In this document: positions 9,046-20,406 of the stretch, piece by piece
Position numbering within the stretch: the first letter of the stretch is position 1
How the letters are laid out: every line of letters starts with the position of its first letter
Assembly: GCF_024166365.1 (NCBI RefSeq)
Contig: NC_064838.1
Coordinates: forward strand, 2,435,501-2,499,500
Origin: Elephas maximus indicus
Taxonomy: Eukaryota > Chordata > Mammalia > Proboscidea > Elephantidae
Length of the DNA stretch: 64,000 nucleotides
Direction: 5' to 3'
Position numbers and translations under genes: made by a program
The notes under the pieces: model-generated
What the model saw: the letters and a program-made list of their open reading frames with translations, nothing else
Told to the model about the DNA's origin: nothing
The model's database searches: none

Positions 9046-9625
9046 TGTTATGGATTGAATTGTGTCCCAAAAAAACATGTGTTGTGAATCCTAACCCCTG
9101 CATCTGTGGTTATAATCCCACATGGGAATGGGTTTTCTTGGTTATGTTAATCAGACAGGATTAGTATCGAGTGTATTTTCAGTCAATCTCTTATGAGATA
9201 TAAAAAATGTTAAATAAGCAAGTGAGAAAGCAGAGATGGGAGAGGACAGATGCCATGCTACATGAAGATCACCAAGGAGCCAAGGAATAGGACTTTATAG
9301 CAGGGCAAAGAGAGAGAAAGGCCTCCCCTAGAGCTGGTACCCTGAACTCAGACTTCTAGCCTCCTAAACTGTGAGAGGAAACCCTGATGGCATAGTGGTT
9401 AAGAGTTGGGCTGCTAACCAAAAGGTCAGGAGTTTGAGTCCACCAGGTGCTCCTTAGAAATCCTATGGGGCAGTTCTACTGTGTCTTCTAAGGTCACTTT
9501 GAGTCACAATCAACTTGATGGTAACAGGTTTGGTTTTTTTGGAAACTATGAGAAAATAAATTTCTGTTTGTTAAAGCTTCCCATTTGTGTCATTTCTGTT
9601 ATAACAGCACTAGATAACTAAGACA
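9046..9625 (+). mobile_element. MaLR-type LTR inserted in L2
   Basis: It starts TGTTATGGATTGAATTGTGT and ends 'cactagataactaagaca', the TG...CA ends of MaLR LTRs, with 'aataaatttctgtttgttaa' near the 3' end as the LTR poly(A) region. The flanking 5-mers ccacc (9041-9045) and tcacc (9626-9630) are a probable TSD with one change. A SINE is inserted at about 9379-9540. Confidence 0.8.
9379..9540 (+). mobile_element. AfroSINE inside the LTR
   Basis: A short-type copy from 'gaaaccctgatggcatagtg' to 'ggtaacaggtttggttt'. The LTR sequence aaactgtgaga (about 9368-9378) recurs as aaactatgaga (9543-9553) after it, an eroded target-site duplication. Confidence 0.85.
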
Positions 9626-9852
9626 TCACCCTACCAGCCTCCTGATTTCTGCTGCTGTCCAAAAGTCAACAAACCCACTATTCGCTCACCTCAGATCCAC
9701 CTTGGGCTCTCTCAGGCCTTTACTTCTGCCATTCTTCTTGCCTGGAATGCCCCTTCCCCACCTCTGCCTGCTGAGTTGAGCCCAACTCCTCTGAATTCCT
9801 ACCACAGCATCTGCCCACAACGTCCGCCCTCCGGAAGACAACTGGTGGATCT

Positions 9853-9968
9853 AATAGCTGAGTTTTTGGAAGTAGATTACCAGGCCTTCTCCTGAGGTAC
9901 CTCTGGGTGGACTCAAACTGCCAATCTTTCAGTTAGCAGGCTGGCGTGTTAACCGTTTGCCCCACCCA
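9853..9968 (-). mobile_element. AfroSINE, type with 'acccagagg' middle
   Basis: Antisense and partial. Plus-strand landmarks are 'tttttggaagtagattacc', 'acctctgggtggactcaaac' and 'tttcagttagcaggctg', ending near 'ttgccccacccagg'. The RTE-like tail is missing. Confidence 0.7.
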
Positions 9969-11019
9969 GGGGCGCCTGCACATATTTAATACGCACTGAA
10001 CAAATGAATGACCAGTCATCACATTTGTATGCAGCCCTTAGGCAAGGTCTGTTTGGCAGTAACCAGGCCAGACAGAAACATGATTTTCCGGTCCAGTCGC
10101 ATGAGTGGCTCGTTGCTACAGAAAAGCCGTGAGCCAGTGTCTCCCACAAGACAGAGCCCACAGGTTGTGGCAACCCAGTATGGCTGTTAGCCAGTAAAGA
10201 AAGTGTGAACTCAGTCAGTTCTGGCATTACGAAGCAATTCCACTGTACTTCCAGTTCCCAGCCAGACCCAGCCATGTGGGGAAGTGCGTATCTTCTGACA
10301 TCAACCGGGCCAGTGTGGGCTCACCAGGCTCAGGGCCGTGGAGACCCTAGGTGAGCAGAGTCAGGAGGGAGCACACAGCCTTGACTCATTTACTGCTGGA
10401 TGGAGAGAAGGAGGGATCCTCCTAGCTTGCACACAGGTAACCAGAGCCCCCACCCGTAGTTGAGCTTCATCGTGCTCACCGCCATGTATTGGGGGTCTCC
10501 CACGGGCAGGGTCTGTAGTGGACGTTTCGTGTACAGAAATTGCTTTCACAGATGTCCACCACCACAAAGCCAGGACCAAACCCCATCTCCCAGGCCCCAA
10601 AGCCCAGTCTCATATTAATTAAGCTACTATTATTCATCGTTCCAACAGGCCAAAGTCCCCCTTTTTGCACAAGAGCAGAAGAGAGTGACCAGAACTTAAC
10701 CTCTCTTTCACAACTGAGAATCCTGAAAAGCTGGGGCTGTCACCATCTGAGCATTTCCAGTTCCAAGCACAGGCTGCCCAGGGAGGTCTAAATCCACCTG
10801 CTCATTCATGACAAGTTGTGCCTCCTCTGTCCTCCAGTGGATAGCTGACATTATTGTCATTTTAAAATCAACTCTCCCTGCAACTTGTCCACTCCACAGC
10901 CTGATCATGTGGGGAAAAGGTGTGCAGGCATTCATTCATTCATTCGCTCATTCTCCATGTCTTTGTTGATCTCTGTGATGTGCCAGGTGTCATGCTGAGT
11001 GTCGGGCATATGAAAGTGT
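9969..11019. other. Low-copy DNA, nothing recognised
   Basis: No exon, structural RNA or repeat family is recognised, apart from a short (ATTC)n run at 10930-10948. Open frames of 60-108 codons overlap on both strands and show no domain. Confidence 0.45.
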
Positions 11020-11245
11020 TATGCGTTGAATGCTCCTGGCTTCTTTCATTCAGCGTAGTGTTTCCAAGGCTTATCCACGTTGTGGCATTCATCTGGACTT
11101 CAGTTCTCTTTATGGCTGAGCAATATTCCACATTTTGTTTATTCATTTGTCAGTTGATGGAGATTTGGGTTGTTTCCACCTTTTGGCTATCATGAATAAT
11201 GCTGTTAAGGACATTTGTGTACAAGTTTTTGTGTGGACATACTTG
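11020..11245 (-). mobile_element. L1 3' fragment, old
   Basis: Antisense. Plus-strand words such as 'tggctgagcaatattccaca', 'ttgggttgtttccacctttt' and 'gtacaagtttttgtgtggac' are hallmark antisense words of mammalian L1 ORF2 3' regions. The same segment occurs in the longer L1 at 25.3-25.5 kb. Confidence 0.85.
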
Positions 11246-11330
11246 CCAGAGATATCGTATGCATACATAAGCACGTATGTGTGTTGCTCCCCACCACTCT
11301 GCTCCCGTTTTCACACAAGTGGTAGCATTA

Positions 11331-11348
11331 CACACACACACACACACA
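11331..11348. repeat. (CA)9 microsatellite
   Basis: A short CA run directly before a MIR-like segment. Confidence 0.9.
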
Positions 11349-11349
11349 A

Positions 11350-11430
11350 TCCTGCACATTTTACAGAGGAGGAAGCTGAGGCAGAGAAGGGTGAAGGAAC
11401 ATGCCTGAACTCATCAACCGTGGACAGATC
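11350..11430 (-). mobile_element. MIR fragment
   Basis: Contains 'attttacagaggaggaagct' followed by 'gaggcagagaagggtgaag', the conserved core region of MIR SINEs. Orientation was judged by eye and is uncertain. Confidence 0.5.
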
Positions 11431-11834
11431 CAACAGGTTGATAAATGCCTTTTGGTCTCTTTATGGTTCGTGTTCTGTCTTCCTGGTTTTGTCTTCAGAA
11501 CAGTGTCATTCCCCTAGGACACTCCGCCCCCCTCACCCCACACCCCTTCTTTCCCATCACAGACCTAGGTGGTACATGTTTATACGTCTGCTTGATACGA
11601 GAGGTCTTCTCTAGGAAGAAGCAGGGACAGACAATTCTCTTGGGAAACCCCACAGAGAATTCGTCACACTCCAATGTCTGGAATGGTTGTCCCACCCAAA
11701 TTCTCTCCATTCTTCAAAACTATTTCAAGCCTCTCTTCCATCCCCTCCTCAGCCTCCACAATTCAGGGTGATCTTTCCCACCTTTGAGCCTCTCTCCTGA
11801 TTGAGAGAATCAAATAGGTTGATAAATGGCTCTT

Positions 11835-12010
11835 GTCATCGCAGGCTGAGCACCCACTATGTGCCAGGCACTTAAGGAGGTGCTTCACATACATCATCTT
11901 AAGTATTTATAACCCCATTTCACAGATTAGGTTGTTGAGGCTCAGGAAGTTCAGCACATGCAGTGAATCTCTGGAGCAGGATTCAAACCAAGGCCTGATG
12001 ACCCCAAAGT
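11835..12010 (+). mobile_element. MIR fragment
   Basis: Contains 'cccactatgtgccaggcac' and 'accccatttcacagattagg', followed by 'ctcaggaagttcagcac', in the usual MIR order. The orientation follows that order. Confidence 0.65.
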
Positions 12011-13589
12011 TCATGCTGCCCCTGCACGCTCTCGCTCAGGGCAAGCCTTGGGGACGTGGATAACAGAGGCTGGGTCTCTCCAGTTGCTTCATGTGTCTTC
12101 TCTCCCAACTCTATTTTCATCTGCCAGAGAGCCAACAGCCTCTCTCGAATGCCCCACAGGCACCCATACACACAGGAAACTTGCTGGCATTGGCCAGCCC
12201 AATAACAGGCACATGGCAGGTCCTTCATAAAACCTGGTGACTTGACTTATTCTGTGGCTTTGCTATCAATGAAGATTGATGGATAAGAAAAAGAGCAAAG
12301 CATTTTGAACCAGCTAGAAGGAAACACAATCTCTTCGTGCCGCATTCTGCCCAAAAGGGAATTACCCGGCCCACCCCAGGGCTCCTGAGGGGGAAGGGCC
12401 TCTCCTTCCTCTCATCCACTCTTTCTGAGGCGGGGCGCCCAGAGAAAGGCGCTCTTTCCCCCATCACTCTCTGCTGAACATCCCACTGTGGAAAAGCTCA
12501 GAAACCACCATCTACCCAAGTTCATGTTCTCCCTGCTCACGTTCTGAGAAAATGCAGCTTCCCAAGCCAAGGGCTGTTACCAGGAAAGCAAGCACAGGAT
12601 GAGACGACGATAGGGTGAGGAGAGGGGAGGAATTGATCTCTCTGGCTGGAGGAAGATGTCAAGAAGAAAGTGAAGAACGTTGAGTTCTCATTTTAGCATC
12701 TTGATAATGGATATTTTCTCCTTAAATTCACATTGTCAGCACACATAGTGAGAGGACAAAGTTCCATAGATGAGATGGCAAACACAGCCCTACAGGACGA
12801 AGCAGCACGACACTGGGCCAGCAGCGAGCACTCAGTAGAGGGCGGAGTGCGTGGTGATTGCCAATCACCGGGAGAACCCCCTTGCTTACCGGAGGAACTT
12901 GAGGTCAAACTTTGCAGGGGCAAGCAGACTGTAGGTGGGTTTCCATTATCGTTTGTTCTTCCTGATAAAAGAACTCGATGAGAGATTCTACTCATGTACT
13001 TTTGCAAAATGAAAAACTAAGGTTCTCAGAGGTCAAGTGGGTAGAACCATGATTGCACCGCCTCCTCTCAGGCCCTTTTTAAGACAGTTTCCTGTGTTTT
13101 AACAAGAAGTCCCTGTGCTCCAGGAACTCCCTCGTGGAGGGTGAGGTGAGAAGAGTGTTATTACTGAATGCAGCCTTGGAGGGGGGTCCTGTTCATTTCG
13201 TTTTGCCCTCAGGCAAGAGATGTTCTGCAGCTGCCAGGTCTGATGTCTATCCCAGCTAAGGGGCCTGTAGCAGAGACTGCCCTGCTCCCACCACCACAGG
13301 ACACCCCACCTCTAGAGAATATGGCTGTACCCTTTCTGATGTGACAGCTCTCATCATGCCCCTGGTCTTCCCTGAGCTGAGCACTCCTGTTCTTTGAACT
13401 GGGTCCTGTCCCACAGGTGCCCCCTCCCAGATACACTGCCACGGCCAGGCCCCAGGCTGGCCTGCTCTCCCCCATATCGACATAGCTCTGACCTCATTTC
13501 CTTCCAGCCTTTCCTCTCTGCCACCCCAACCACGAGGCATGAGCTGAGCCCACCCTCACCCCGGCACGCCTTATCTTCCTTCCTTGCTG
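12011..13589. other. Low-copy DNA, nothing recognised
   Basis: About 1.6 kb of moderate-GC single-copy sequence. Open frames reach 104 codons (12693-13007, minus) without recognisable domains. No splice-bounded exon can be argued. Confidence 0.45.
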
Positions 13590-13732
13590 GATTTTTCTCT
13601 TACATTTAGCCCGTATAACTCACTGTATATTTATCTGCATTTTTTTTAATGTCTTATGTCAGTCTCCCTCCTATTAAAATAGAAGCTGTATTAGAGCAGG
13701 CATTTTTATCAATTTTGTTCACAACCTAGCAC
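13590..13732 (+). mobile_element. L2 LINE 3' end
   Basis: The run from 'ctcccctcctattaaaat'-like sequence to 'gagcaggcatttttatc', 'ttttgttcacaacc' and 'tagcacatgg' follows the L2 3' terminal consensus. An RTE insertion starts immediately after it. Confidence 0.6.
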
Positions 13733-13736
13733 ATGG

Positions 13737-15320
13737 TTGTTGTTCTTAGGTGCTGACAAATCAGTTCTGACTCATAGTGACCCTATGAACAACAACAAAA
13801 GACTGCTCAGTCCTGCCCCATCCCCACAGTCTTTGCTATGCTTGAGTCCATTGTTGCAGCCACTGTGTCGATCCATCTCATTGAGGGTCTTCCTCTTTTT
13901 CAATGATCCTATACTTTACCAGGAAACCCTGGTGACTTAGTGGTTAAGCGCTACAGCTGCTAGCCAAAAGGCTGGCAGTTGGAATCCACCAGGCGCTCCT
14001 TGGGAGCTCTGGGGCAGTTCTACTCTATTCTATAGGGCCACTATGAGTCAAAATCAGCTCAACGGCAATGGGTTTGATTTTTTTTTTGGGGGGGGTATAC
14101 TCTACCAAGCATGATATCATTCTTTAGAAACTGTTCCCACCTGACAACACGCCCGAAGTATGTGAAACGAAGCATCCTGGCTGTACTTCTTCTGGCAGTC
14201 CATGGAATATCCAACGTTCTTCATCAACACCATAATTCAAAGGCATCAGTTCTTCTCCAGGCTTCCTTATTCATTGTCCAGCTTTCACATGCATACACGG
14301 CAGTTGAGAATACCATGGCTTAGGTCAGGCACACCTTAGTCCTCAAGGTGATAGCTTTGCTTTTTAACACATAGAAGAGGTCTTGCAGGAGATTTGCTCA
14401 GTGCAATATACTGTTTGATTTCTTGATTGCTGCTTCCATGGGTGTTGATTGTCAGTCCAAGTAAAATGAAATCCTTGACAACTTCGATATTTTCTCCATT
14501 TATCATGATGTTGCTTATTGGTCCAGTTGTGAGGATTTTTGTATTCTTTATGTTGAGATGTAATCCATACTGAAGGCTGTAGTCTTTGACCTTCACCAGA
14601 AAGTGTTTCAAGTCCTCTTCGTTTTCAGCAAGCAAGGCTGTGTCATCTGCATATCACAGGTTGTTAATGAGTCTTCTCCAATCCTGATGTCGCATTCTTC
14701 TCCATATAGTCCAGCTTCTCAGATTATTTGCTCAGCATACAGACTGAATAAATATACAACCCTAATGCACACCTTTCCTGATTTTAAAACATGCAGTATT
14801 CCCTAGTACCGTTCGAACTACTGTCTCTTGGTCTATATGCACAGGTTCCACATTGGCACAATTAAGTGTTCTGGAATACCCATCCTTCACATAATTTGTT
14901 ATGACCCACACAGTCGAACACCTTTGCATATTCAATAAAACAAGGTAAACATTTTTCTGGTATTCTCTGCTTTCAGCCAAGATCCATCTGACATCAGCAG
15001 TGACAGCCCTAGTTCCACATCCTCTTCTGAATCTGGCTTCAATTTCTGGCAGACAAGTAAACACTTCTAGTGTGGCATCTGTTTGTTGAAACATCTCAAT
15101 TGGTATCCATCAATTCAGGGAGCCTTGTTTTTCGCCAGTGCCTTCAGTGCAGCATGGACTTCTTCCTTCGATACCATCCACTCTTGATCATATGCTACCT
15201 CCTGAAATGGTTGAACATCTACCAATTCTTTTTGATACAGTGACTGTGTATTCCTTCCATCTTCTTTTAACACTTCCTATGTCGATCAGTATTTCGCCCA
15301 TAGACTCCACCAGATTCTGG
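13737..15320 (-). mobile_element. RTE (BovB-like) LINE, 5' truncated
   Basis: Antisense. The 3' end is at about 13737 ('gttgttcttaggtgctg') and coding sequence runs up to about 15320. The minus strand encodes reverse-transcriptase features: YADD at 14642-14653, then LAENEEDLKHFLVKVKDY, GPISNIMINGENIEVVKDFI and LGLTINTHGSSNQEI. Farther upstream are EARFRRGCGTRA and ILAESREYQKNVYLVLL. The YADD catalytic motif is intact, but stops and frameshifts break the frame. A SINE is inserted at 13922-14095. Confidence 0.9.
13922..14095 (+). mobile_element. AfroSINE inside RTE
   Basis: A near full-length short-type copy: head 'ggtgacttagtggttaagcg', 'gctgctagccaaaaggctgg', body 'tggggcagttctactctatt', tail 'tatgagtcaaaatcagctca', then a T/G-rich end. 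The RTE target tatactttacca (13910-13921) recurs as tatactctacca (14096-14107). Confidence 0.9.
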
Positions 15321-16229
15321 TGACCCTGGGTAGATGCTCCATAAAGATTTGAATGACCTAATAAATTCATTTATTTAATTAATGACTCCTGATACCCCTG
15401 CCAATTCAGGGACTATTTTGCCAATATCCATCTCACACTGTGACATCCAGAGCTACCCAACAAGGGTAACTGTGGTGTCCTGTGATGTGAACCTCTGAGC
15501 CCATGAATACAGTTCAAGAGGACCTGCATCATCACACAAAGCCTTGTAGCATTGCTTCCTTAAGTTTGAGGCCAGGTCAAATCCAAAGCACCTTGCCTTC
15601 CCAAGTCCCTCCTGTCCTTGGCCACTGGGCATTCCCAGCGACAACAAAGTGCTTGCTCCCACCAGTGTGTACAAATCAGAGACTTGTAGGAAGAGGAAGA
15701 GAGTCTGAGCATGATTTTCTGCCTGGGCTGCACTTGCTCATCCAGGGGGAGGGAGGAACTCACCGTGCTCCCTCTGATAATCCACTTTCTTTTCTTACCG
15801 TCCAAGGTTTGTTCAACAATATTTATTGTGCACTTGCAGCATTGTGCTATCCTGTGGAACAGGAGTTACTAAGAAGTTGCAGAACAACCCAGACTCAGAG
15901 ACGCTTATAATCCACCTGGAAAGCCCGCATCAGCACCACAGGGCAGAGTAGAAGTGTGTTAGGAGTTTGGGAGACGCTACATGAATCTGAAAAGGTTTAA
16001 AGTAATCATGACTTATGTGCAAGAAATGACTTCCTGCTTGATTTTTGCATAATCAAGTAAAATTCTACTCCAACTCTCGTCTACTGGCTGGGCTGGTAGG
16101 AATTCAATCTCAGTTCTTGGAAGGGCCCAGGTCTGGCCTGAACAGAACATTTGGATGTCCTTTACCTCTCCTCTCCTCATGAGTCACCCTGGATGCACCT
16201 TATCCTTACCTGCTCAGGCTCTTGGAGAA
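15321..16229. other. Low-copy DNA, nothing recognised
   Basis: No gene or repeat family is recognised. The 135-codon frame at 15503-15910 shows no domain. Confidence 0.45.
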
Positions 16230-16650
16230 CAAGTGGAATTTGGAGGGAGAGAGGGTGCTCTCTGTACCGCTGTTCCTGCTCCTTTCTGGGCACATGGCTG
16301 GACTACATTTCCAGGCTCCCTTGCAGGCAAGTGGTGTCATGTGACTGCACCTGGCCAATGGCATGTGAAGGAGGTAATGCAGCACACTTCCAGGCCCTTA
16401 AAATGCCTTTCTGGAGCCTTCTAGTCACTCTTCTCTCACTGGTTGGCCAGATACAGGGGATCCAGGGAGGATGTCCAGGATATGGTGGACAGTGGGGATG
16501 GGAGAAATCTGAGTCCCTGAATGATAACGCCCCTGCTCCTCCACACCCACTCCTCTGTCCCTCCACATTGAACTGTGGCGCGTGTGAGAGATAAGCCTTC
16601 GTTTGTTGGGGTTTATTCGTTACAGCAGCTAGTCTGCAGTGACTACTGCA
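16230..16650 (+). mobile_element. LTR-like interspersed repeat, unclassified
   Basis: The segments 'tggactacatttccaggctc', 'cacctggccaatggcatgtg', 'acttccaggcccttaaaatg' and the end 'gataagccttcgtttgttg...cagcagctagtctgcag' are familiar from mammalian LTR-type repeats. I cannot name the family. Confidence 0.35.
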
Positions 16651-16997
16651 GAGGGTGAGAAAAGAGAAAGGGACATGTGTTCCTAGCGTATCAGAAATAA
16701 GGACATTCCTCCCTCCCCAAGGACTGAGATGATTGGCTATAAGAGACAAAAGAGAGTCCAGAGAGTGGGGAGCTACGGGTCTCACTCCTCACTCGTACAT
16801 GATGAAAATGCTTTCCTTGTTTGTCCTGAGTCCTGGCTGCAGGCTCATCCAGATGCTTGGGTCTGGAAGGTTGGGGTGAGGGTGGAGTGTCTTTCTTTTA
16901 GCTACTATGTGTTCCAGGTGTTTCCTACAGGCCAATTTTTGGTTTTGATTTTTGTTCTACTGGATTTTTTTCATGGTGACATTTGTGTGAGAGTGGC

Positions 16998-17424
16998 TGT
17001 TACAGATTGAATTGTGTCCCCTCAAAAAATTTTTTGAAGTCCTAGCCTCCAGTACCTGTGAACATGATCTTGTTTGGAAATAGGGTCTTTAAAAATTTGC
17101 AGGAGGTTGGGTCCTAATCCAATCTGGCTGGTGTCCTTGAAACAGAGGAGAGAGACACAGAGGCGGACACATGAAAGAGGGCCATGCGATGATGGAGGCA
17201 GAGAGTGAAGGAATACTTCCACCAACCAAGGACCACCTGGTGCCACCAGAAGCAGGGCGAGACGAGGAAGGATTTTCCCCTAATGACTGCAGAGAGAGCA
17301 TGGCTCTTCTGACGACCTGGATTTTGACTTCCAGCCTCCAGAAGTGTGACAGAATAAACTTCTGTTGTTTAAACCACTCGCTTTGTGGTATTTTGTTATG
17401 GCAGCCCTGGGTAATGAATAACTG
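16998..17424 (+). mobile_element. MLT1-like MaLR LTR
   Basis: It begins TGTTACAGATTGAATTGTGT. It then shows 'ggaaatagggtctttaaaaa', 'gaggcggacacatgaaag', 'cagcctccagaagtgtgaca' and 'gaataaacttctgttgttta', with the poly(A) signal region near the 3' end. The final bases run into an antisense SINE at 17425. Confidence 0.8.
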
Positions 17425-17577
17425 TACCATTGCCATTGAGTCAATTCTGACTCATAGCGACCCTATAGGACAGGGTAGAACTGCCCCACAGGGTTTCCGA
17501 GGAGTGGCTGATTGATTCCAACTGCCAATCCTTTGGTTAGCAGCTGAATTCTTAACCACTGCACCACCAGGGCTCCT
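17425..17577 (-). mobile_element. AfroSINE
   Basis: Antisense short type. Plus-strand order: 'gccattgagtcaattctgac', 'tagaactgccccacagggtt', 'tttggttagcagctgaattc', 'ccactgcaccaccagggctc'. Confidence 0.9.
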
Positions 17578-17714
17578 AGATAACAAAAACTGTAGCCTAA
17601 TGTACTATTTCTATGAGATTAATTTGCTGCTTGCACAACATAACCTTACTTAACAAGATGCAAACCGTAAACACTCAACATTATACCGCTTCTCCACTTT
17701 TTTGAGAAAGGCTA

Positions 17715-17860
17715 ACAACTACTGGGTCTTCTTACGTTTCAGGCATTATTAGTGCCGTTAACTCACTTCAACTGGTAAAACCCCATTTCACAGCGGAGGA
17801 ACTAAGGCACACAGCCTGACTCCTGAGCCCAGGCCCTCACAGCCCTGCCCTGCCTCTCCT
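17715..17860 (+). mobile_element. MIR fragment
   Basis: Contains 'aaaccccatttcacagcgga' and 'aactaaggcacacagcctg' after a GTTAACTCACTTCA-like stretch, in MIR order. It is degraded. Confidence 0.5.
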
Positions 17861-17894
17861 ATTCTGCCAAGATAACCGGTCAATGCCTACCTCA

Positions 17895-18385
17895 GTGTTT
17901 CAGCTTCCTAGGACTGCTGTGACAAAGTGCCACTGCGTGGGCGGCTTCAAACAACAGAAATGTATTCTCTCACAGTTCTGGAGGTTAGATGTCCAAAATC
18001 AAGGTGTCGGCAGGTCCATGCTTTCTGTGAAGGCTCTCAGGGAGAATCCTTCTTTGCCTCTTCCAGCTTCTGGTGGTTATCAGCAATCCTTGGCTTGTAG
18101 CTGCACCACTCCTGTCTCTGCCTTTGTCTTCACATGGCCGTCTTCCCTCCGTGGGTGTCTGTGAGCCTTCACGTGGCCGTCTTCCCTCTGTGGGTGTCTC
18201 TGCATCTTCACGTGGTGGTCTTATAAGGACACCAGTCACTGGACTTAGGGCCCACCCTAATCCAACGTGATCTCATCCTAACTAAGTACACCTACAAAGA
18301 CCCTATTTCCAAATAAGGTCACATTCTTGAGTTCCAAGTGGGCATGAATTTTGGGGGAACAGTATTCAACTCAGTAATTCACCTC
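17895..18385 (-). mobile_element. MLT1-like MaLR LTR with internal duplication
   Basis: Antisense LTR. Plus-strand order is 'gcttcctaggactgctgtga', 'cacagttctggaggttagat', 'cttctggtggttatcagc', 'gacaccagtcactggactta', 'ccctatttccaaataaggtc' and 'attttgggggaacag'. A 39-bp segment near 18128-18222 is repeated 2.4 times. Confidence 0.85.
18128..18222. repeat. 39-bp tandem repeat, about 2.4 copies
   Basis: Units at 18128-18166 and 18167-18205, with a third partial unit to about 18222. Each starts cttcac(a/g)tgg. Divergence is low, so it arose within the LTR by local duplication. Confidence 0.85.
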
Positions 18386-18399
18386 ATTTGTTTTGGGTT

Positions 18400-18620
18400 T
18401 GATTTTTAACTCATATTCATTGAAAACTTATTTCGTATCAGGTACAGCACTTTGCATTCCCCCTTTGTTCTATCCTCCTAACAAGCCTACAAGGGGGGTA
18501 TTCCATTTCACAGAGGAGAAAACTGAAGCTTGGAGAGGTCAGCAACTTTCTGGTCTGTGAGCCGTGGAGCCAGGGTTTGAACCTGGGACTACAGACTCCA
18601 GAAGCCTGCAGAGCTCCTAT
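18400..18620 (+). mobile_element. MIR element
   Basis: Long for a MIR. 'ctatcctcctaacaagccta', 'tccatttcacagaggagaaa', 'actgaagcttggagaggtca', then 'gccagggtttgaacctggg'. All MIR core and flank words appear in the expected order. Confidence 0.85.
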
Positions 18621-18711
18621 CACACATGCTGCTCTTAGACTCTTAGACTAACCTACAAGACCCAGGGCTACTCCTGTATCTTTGCCAGCTGGGTTTCTCC
18701 CAGCACATAGC

Positions 18712-19085
18712 AGGTTGTTGTTATTGTTGCCATTAGTTTGGCCAGGCTCATGGCAACCCTGTATACAACAAAACAAACATTGCCTGGTCTTGCACCCTCT
18801 TCATGATCACTGATACACTTGAATCCATTGTTGCAACCACTGTGTATTTTCAGTGCCTTCCAACTTAGGGGGCTCGTCTTCCAGCGCTATACCAGCACTA
18901 TATGTTCTATTGTGGTCCACAGTTTTCACTGGCTAATTTTTGGAAGTAGACCATTAGTCTGTCAGTCTGGAAGCTCCATTGAAACCTGTCCGCCATGGGT
19001 AACCCTGCTGGTACTTGAAATACCAACGGCATAGCTTCCAGCATCGTAGCAACACACAAGCTATCACAGTATAACGAACTGACAG
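18712..19085 (-). mobile_element. RTE-tailed SINE, long form
   Basis: Antisense. It begins with the RTE-like 3' tail ('gttgttattgttgccatta'), followed by 'tccattgttgcaaccactgt', 'ttcactggctaatttttgg', 'aagctccattgaaacctgtc' and 'cagcatcgtagcaacacac'. The structure equals 31503-31966 and 256-690. Confidence 0.8.
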
Positions 19086-19269
19086 ACGGGGGGTAGACAC
19101 AGCAGGTATGTAATCCATATTTGTTAGGGGCCCCTGTATGGGAAGAAGAGTGGCCCTGTTCCCAGGACTTGGCAGCCCAACATCAGCTTAGAAGCTGTGA
19201 GAAGCCCAGTCCCCACGTCTCCACAGCCCCCTCCGCACCCTCAGCCACTGTAGGCCTCCTATTTAGCTT

Positions 19270-19460
19270 GCGGCAGGCAAGCTGGCGTCCATTTTGTGAA
19301 GGTTAACAGCTGATGGCTTTAATTGAGTAGTCCTCACATTACCATGGCTCGTTATAATATTATATGAGCAATCTGATGAGCTGGCCACTGCGTGAAGGTT
19401 TAATTAAGTTGAGAATAGGGCTCAGTGGAACACAATTTAAGATTTGGCTTCTGTGTGTAG
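19270..19460. other. Candidate conserved non-coding element
   Basis: A repeat-free block rich in homeodomain-type TAAT/ATTA cores: 'ggctttaattgagtagtcc', 'cgttataatattatatgag', 'ggtttaattaagttgag'. It also has the E-box CAGCTG and contains no simple repeats. Such texture is common in developmental enhancers. Conservation cannot be measured here. Confidence 0.35.
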
Positions 19461-19649
19461 AGTGTGGGTGCGACTGCATGACCTGTAGGCACAGCCCCTA
19501 CGCATGCACCCCCGTGTCCCCGCCACCAGTGGGCAGCAAGCCACAGAGACAGAGGTTTGGAATGTCCACCTCTCAGTGCCCCGTGTCCCTAAATGAACCA
19601 ACAACCAACTGCAGCTTCAGTAACCCAGAAACTGCTGCTGCGGAAATGG

Positions 19650-19828
19650 TCTCTCTCTCCCCCTTTGCTCCTTCCTTCTTTCTCTTTTTCCCTCTTTGCT
19701 CTCCTTCTCTCTCTTTTTTCTCTCCCTGCTACCTGTCTCTCTCTCTCCCCCCCACTTTCAGTCTCTTTCTCTGATTGTCTCTTGTGCGTGTACACACACA
19801 CACACTCACACACTCACACACGGCCCAG
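19650..19828. repeat. Polypyrimidine tract and (CA)n
   Basis: About 125 bp of nearly pure C/T (19650-19775) followed by CA-rich repeats to 19828. Long frames on both strands here (Ser/Pro/Leu- or Arg/Glu-rich) reflect composition only. Confidence 0.9.
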
Positions 19829-20406
19829 CTCCGCACCTGAGAATCACTCTGTGAGATTTGGTATAACTCTGCGTTAAATACAGGTACTGCTCACAGTTAT
19901 CAACACTGTCATCCCCCCGGGACAGATGAGACCACAGGGACCCAGAGAAGCACTGGCTGCTCCTCAGGGAGCTCAGCAAGTCCATGTCGGAGCTGCAAAG
20001 ACAGCCCAGGTCTCCTGACACTGCACCAGCCAGCCAGGATCCTTTCCCGGTCCCTGCCAGCCGGATTCCTCCTAGGAGTGTCGAGCTGCAGGCCGGATCT
20101 TCAGGCTGTGGTTGGCTCCTCTCTGGATCTGGAGCCCAGGCCCAGCCTCACTCCCTCAGAAAGCATGTGGAGAGGTAGGTGCATCCTGGTCCAGGTGGGG
20201 CCCCACGGAGGAGGCTGGATTTTCATCTCTTGTTGATGGGGGGGCGGGGGAGATGGAGGCTTTCCCTGCTGTGGCCTTGCCAGAGAGCCAGGGAGACGAG
20301 GAAGAGAGCAGGCAGGTGGCAGCCCGTCACTGGAAGGTCCTGTGGACAGACAACAGTGCCGAGGTCCTGCAAGTCAGAAAAGGGACCTGTGGGGAATAAA
20401 CCAGAG

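Larger units (their letters stand above)
8985..9830 (+). mobile_element. L2 LINE fragment split by an LTR
   Basis: The flanks 8985-9045 ('cccacaatctggccccaac') and 9626-9830 ('caggcctttacttctgcc', 'cttgcctggaatgccccttc') read as one L2 3' segment interrupted by the LTR at 9046-9625. L2 is an ancient mammalian LINE, so this dates the LTR as the younger element. Confidence 0.6.

Noticed and set aside
8536-9164. Overlapping frames of 183, 126 and 124 codons.
   Set aside because: No domain, and the frames continue into L2 and LTR sequence. They reflect low stop density.
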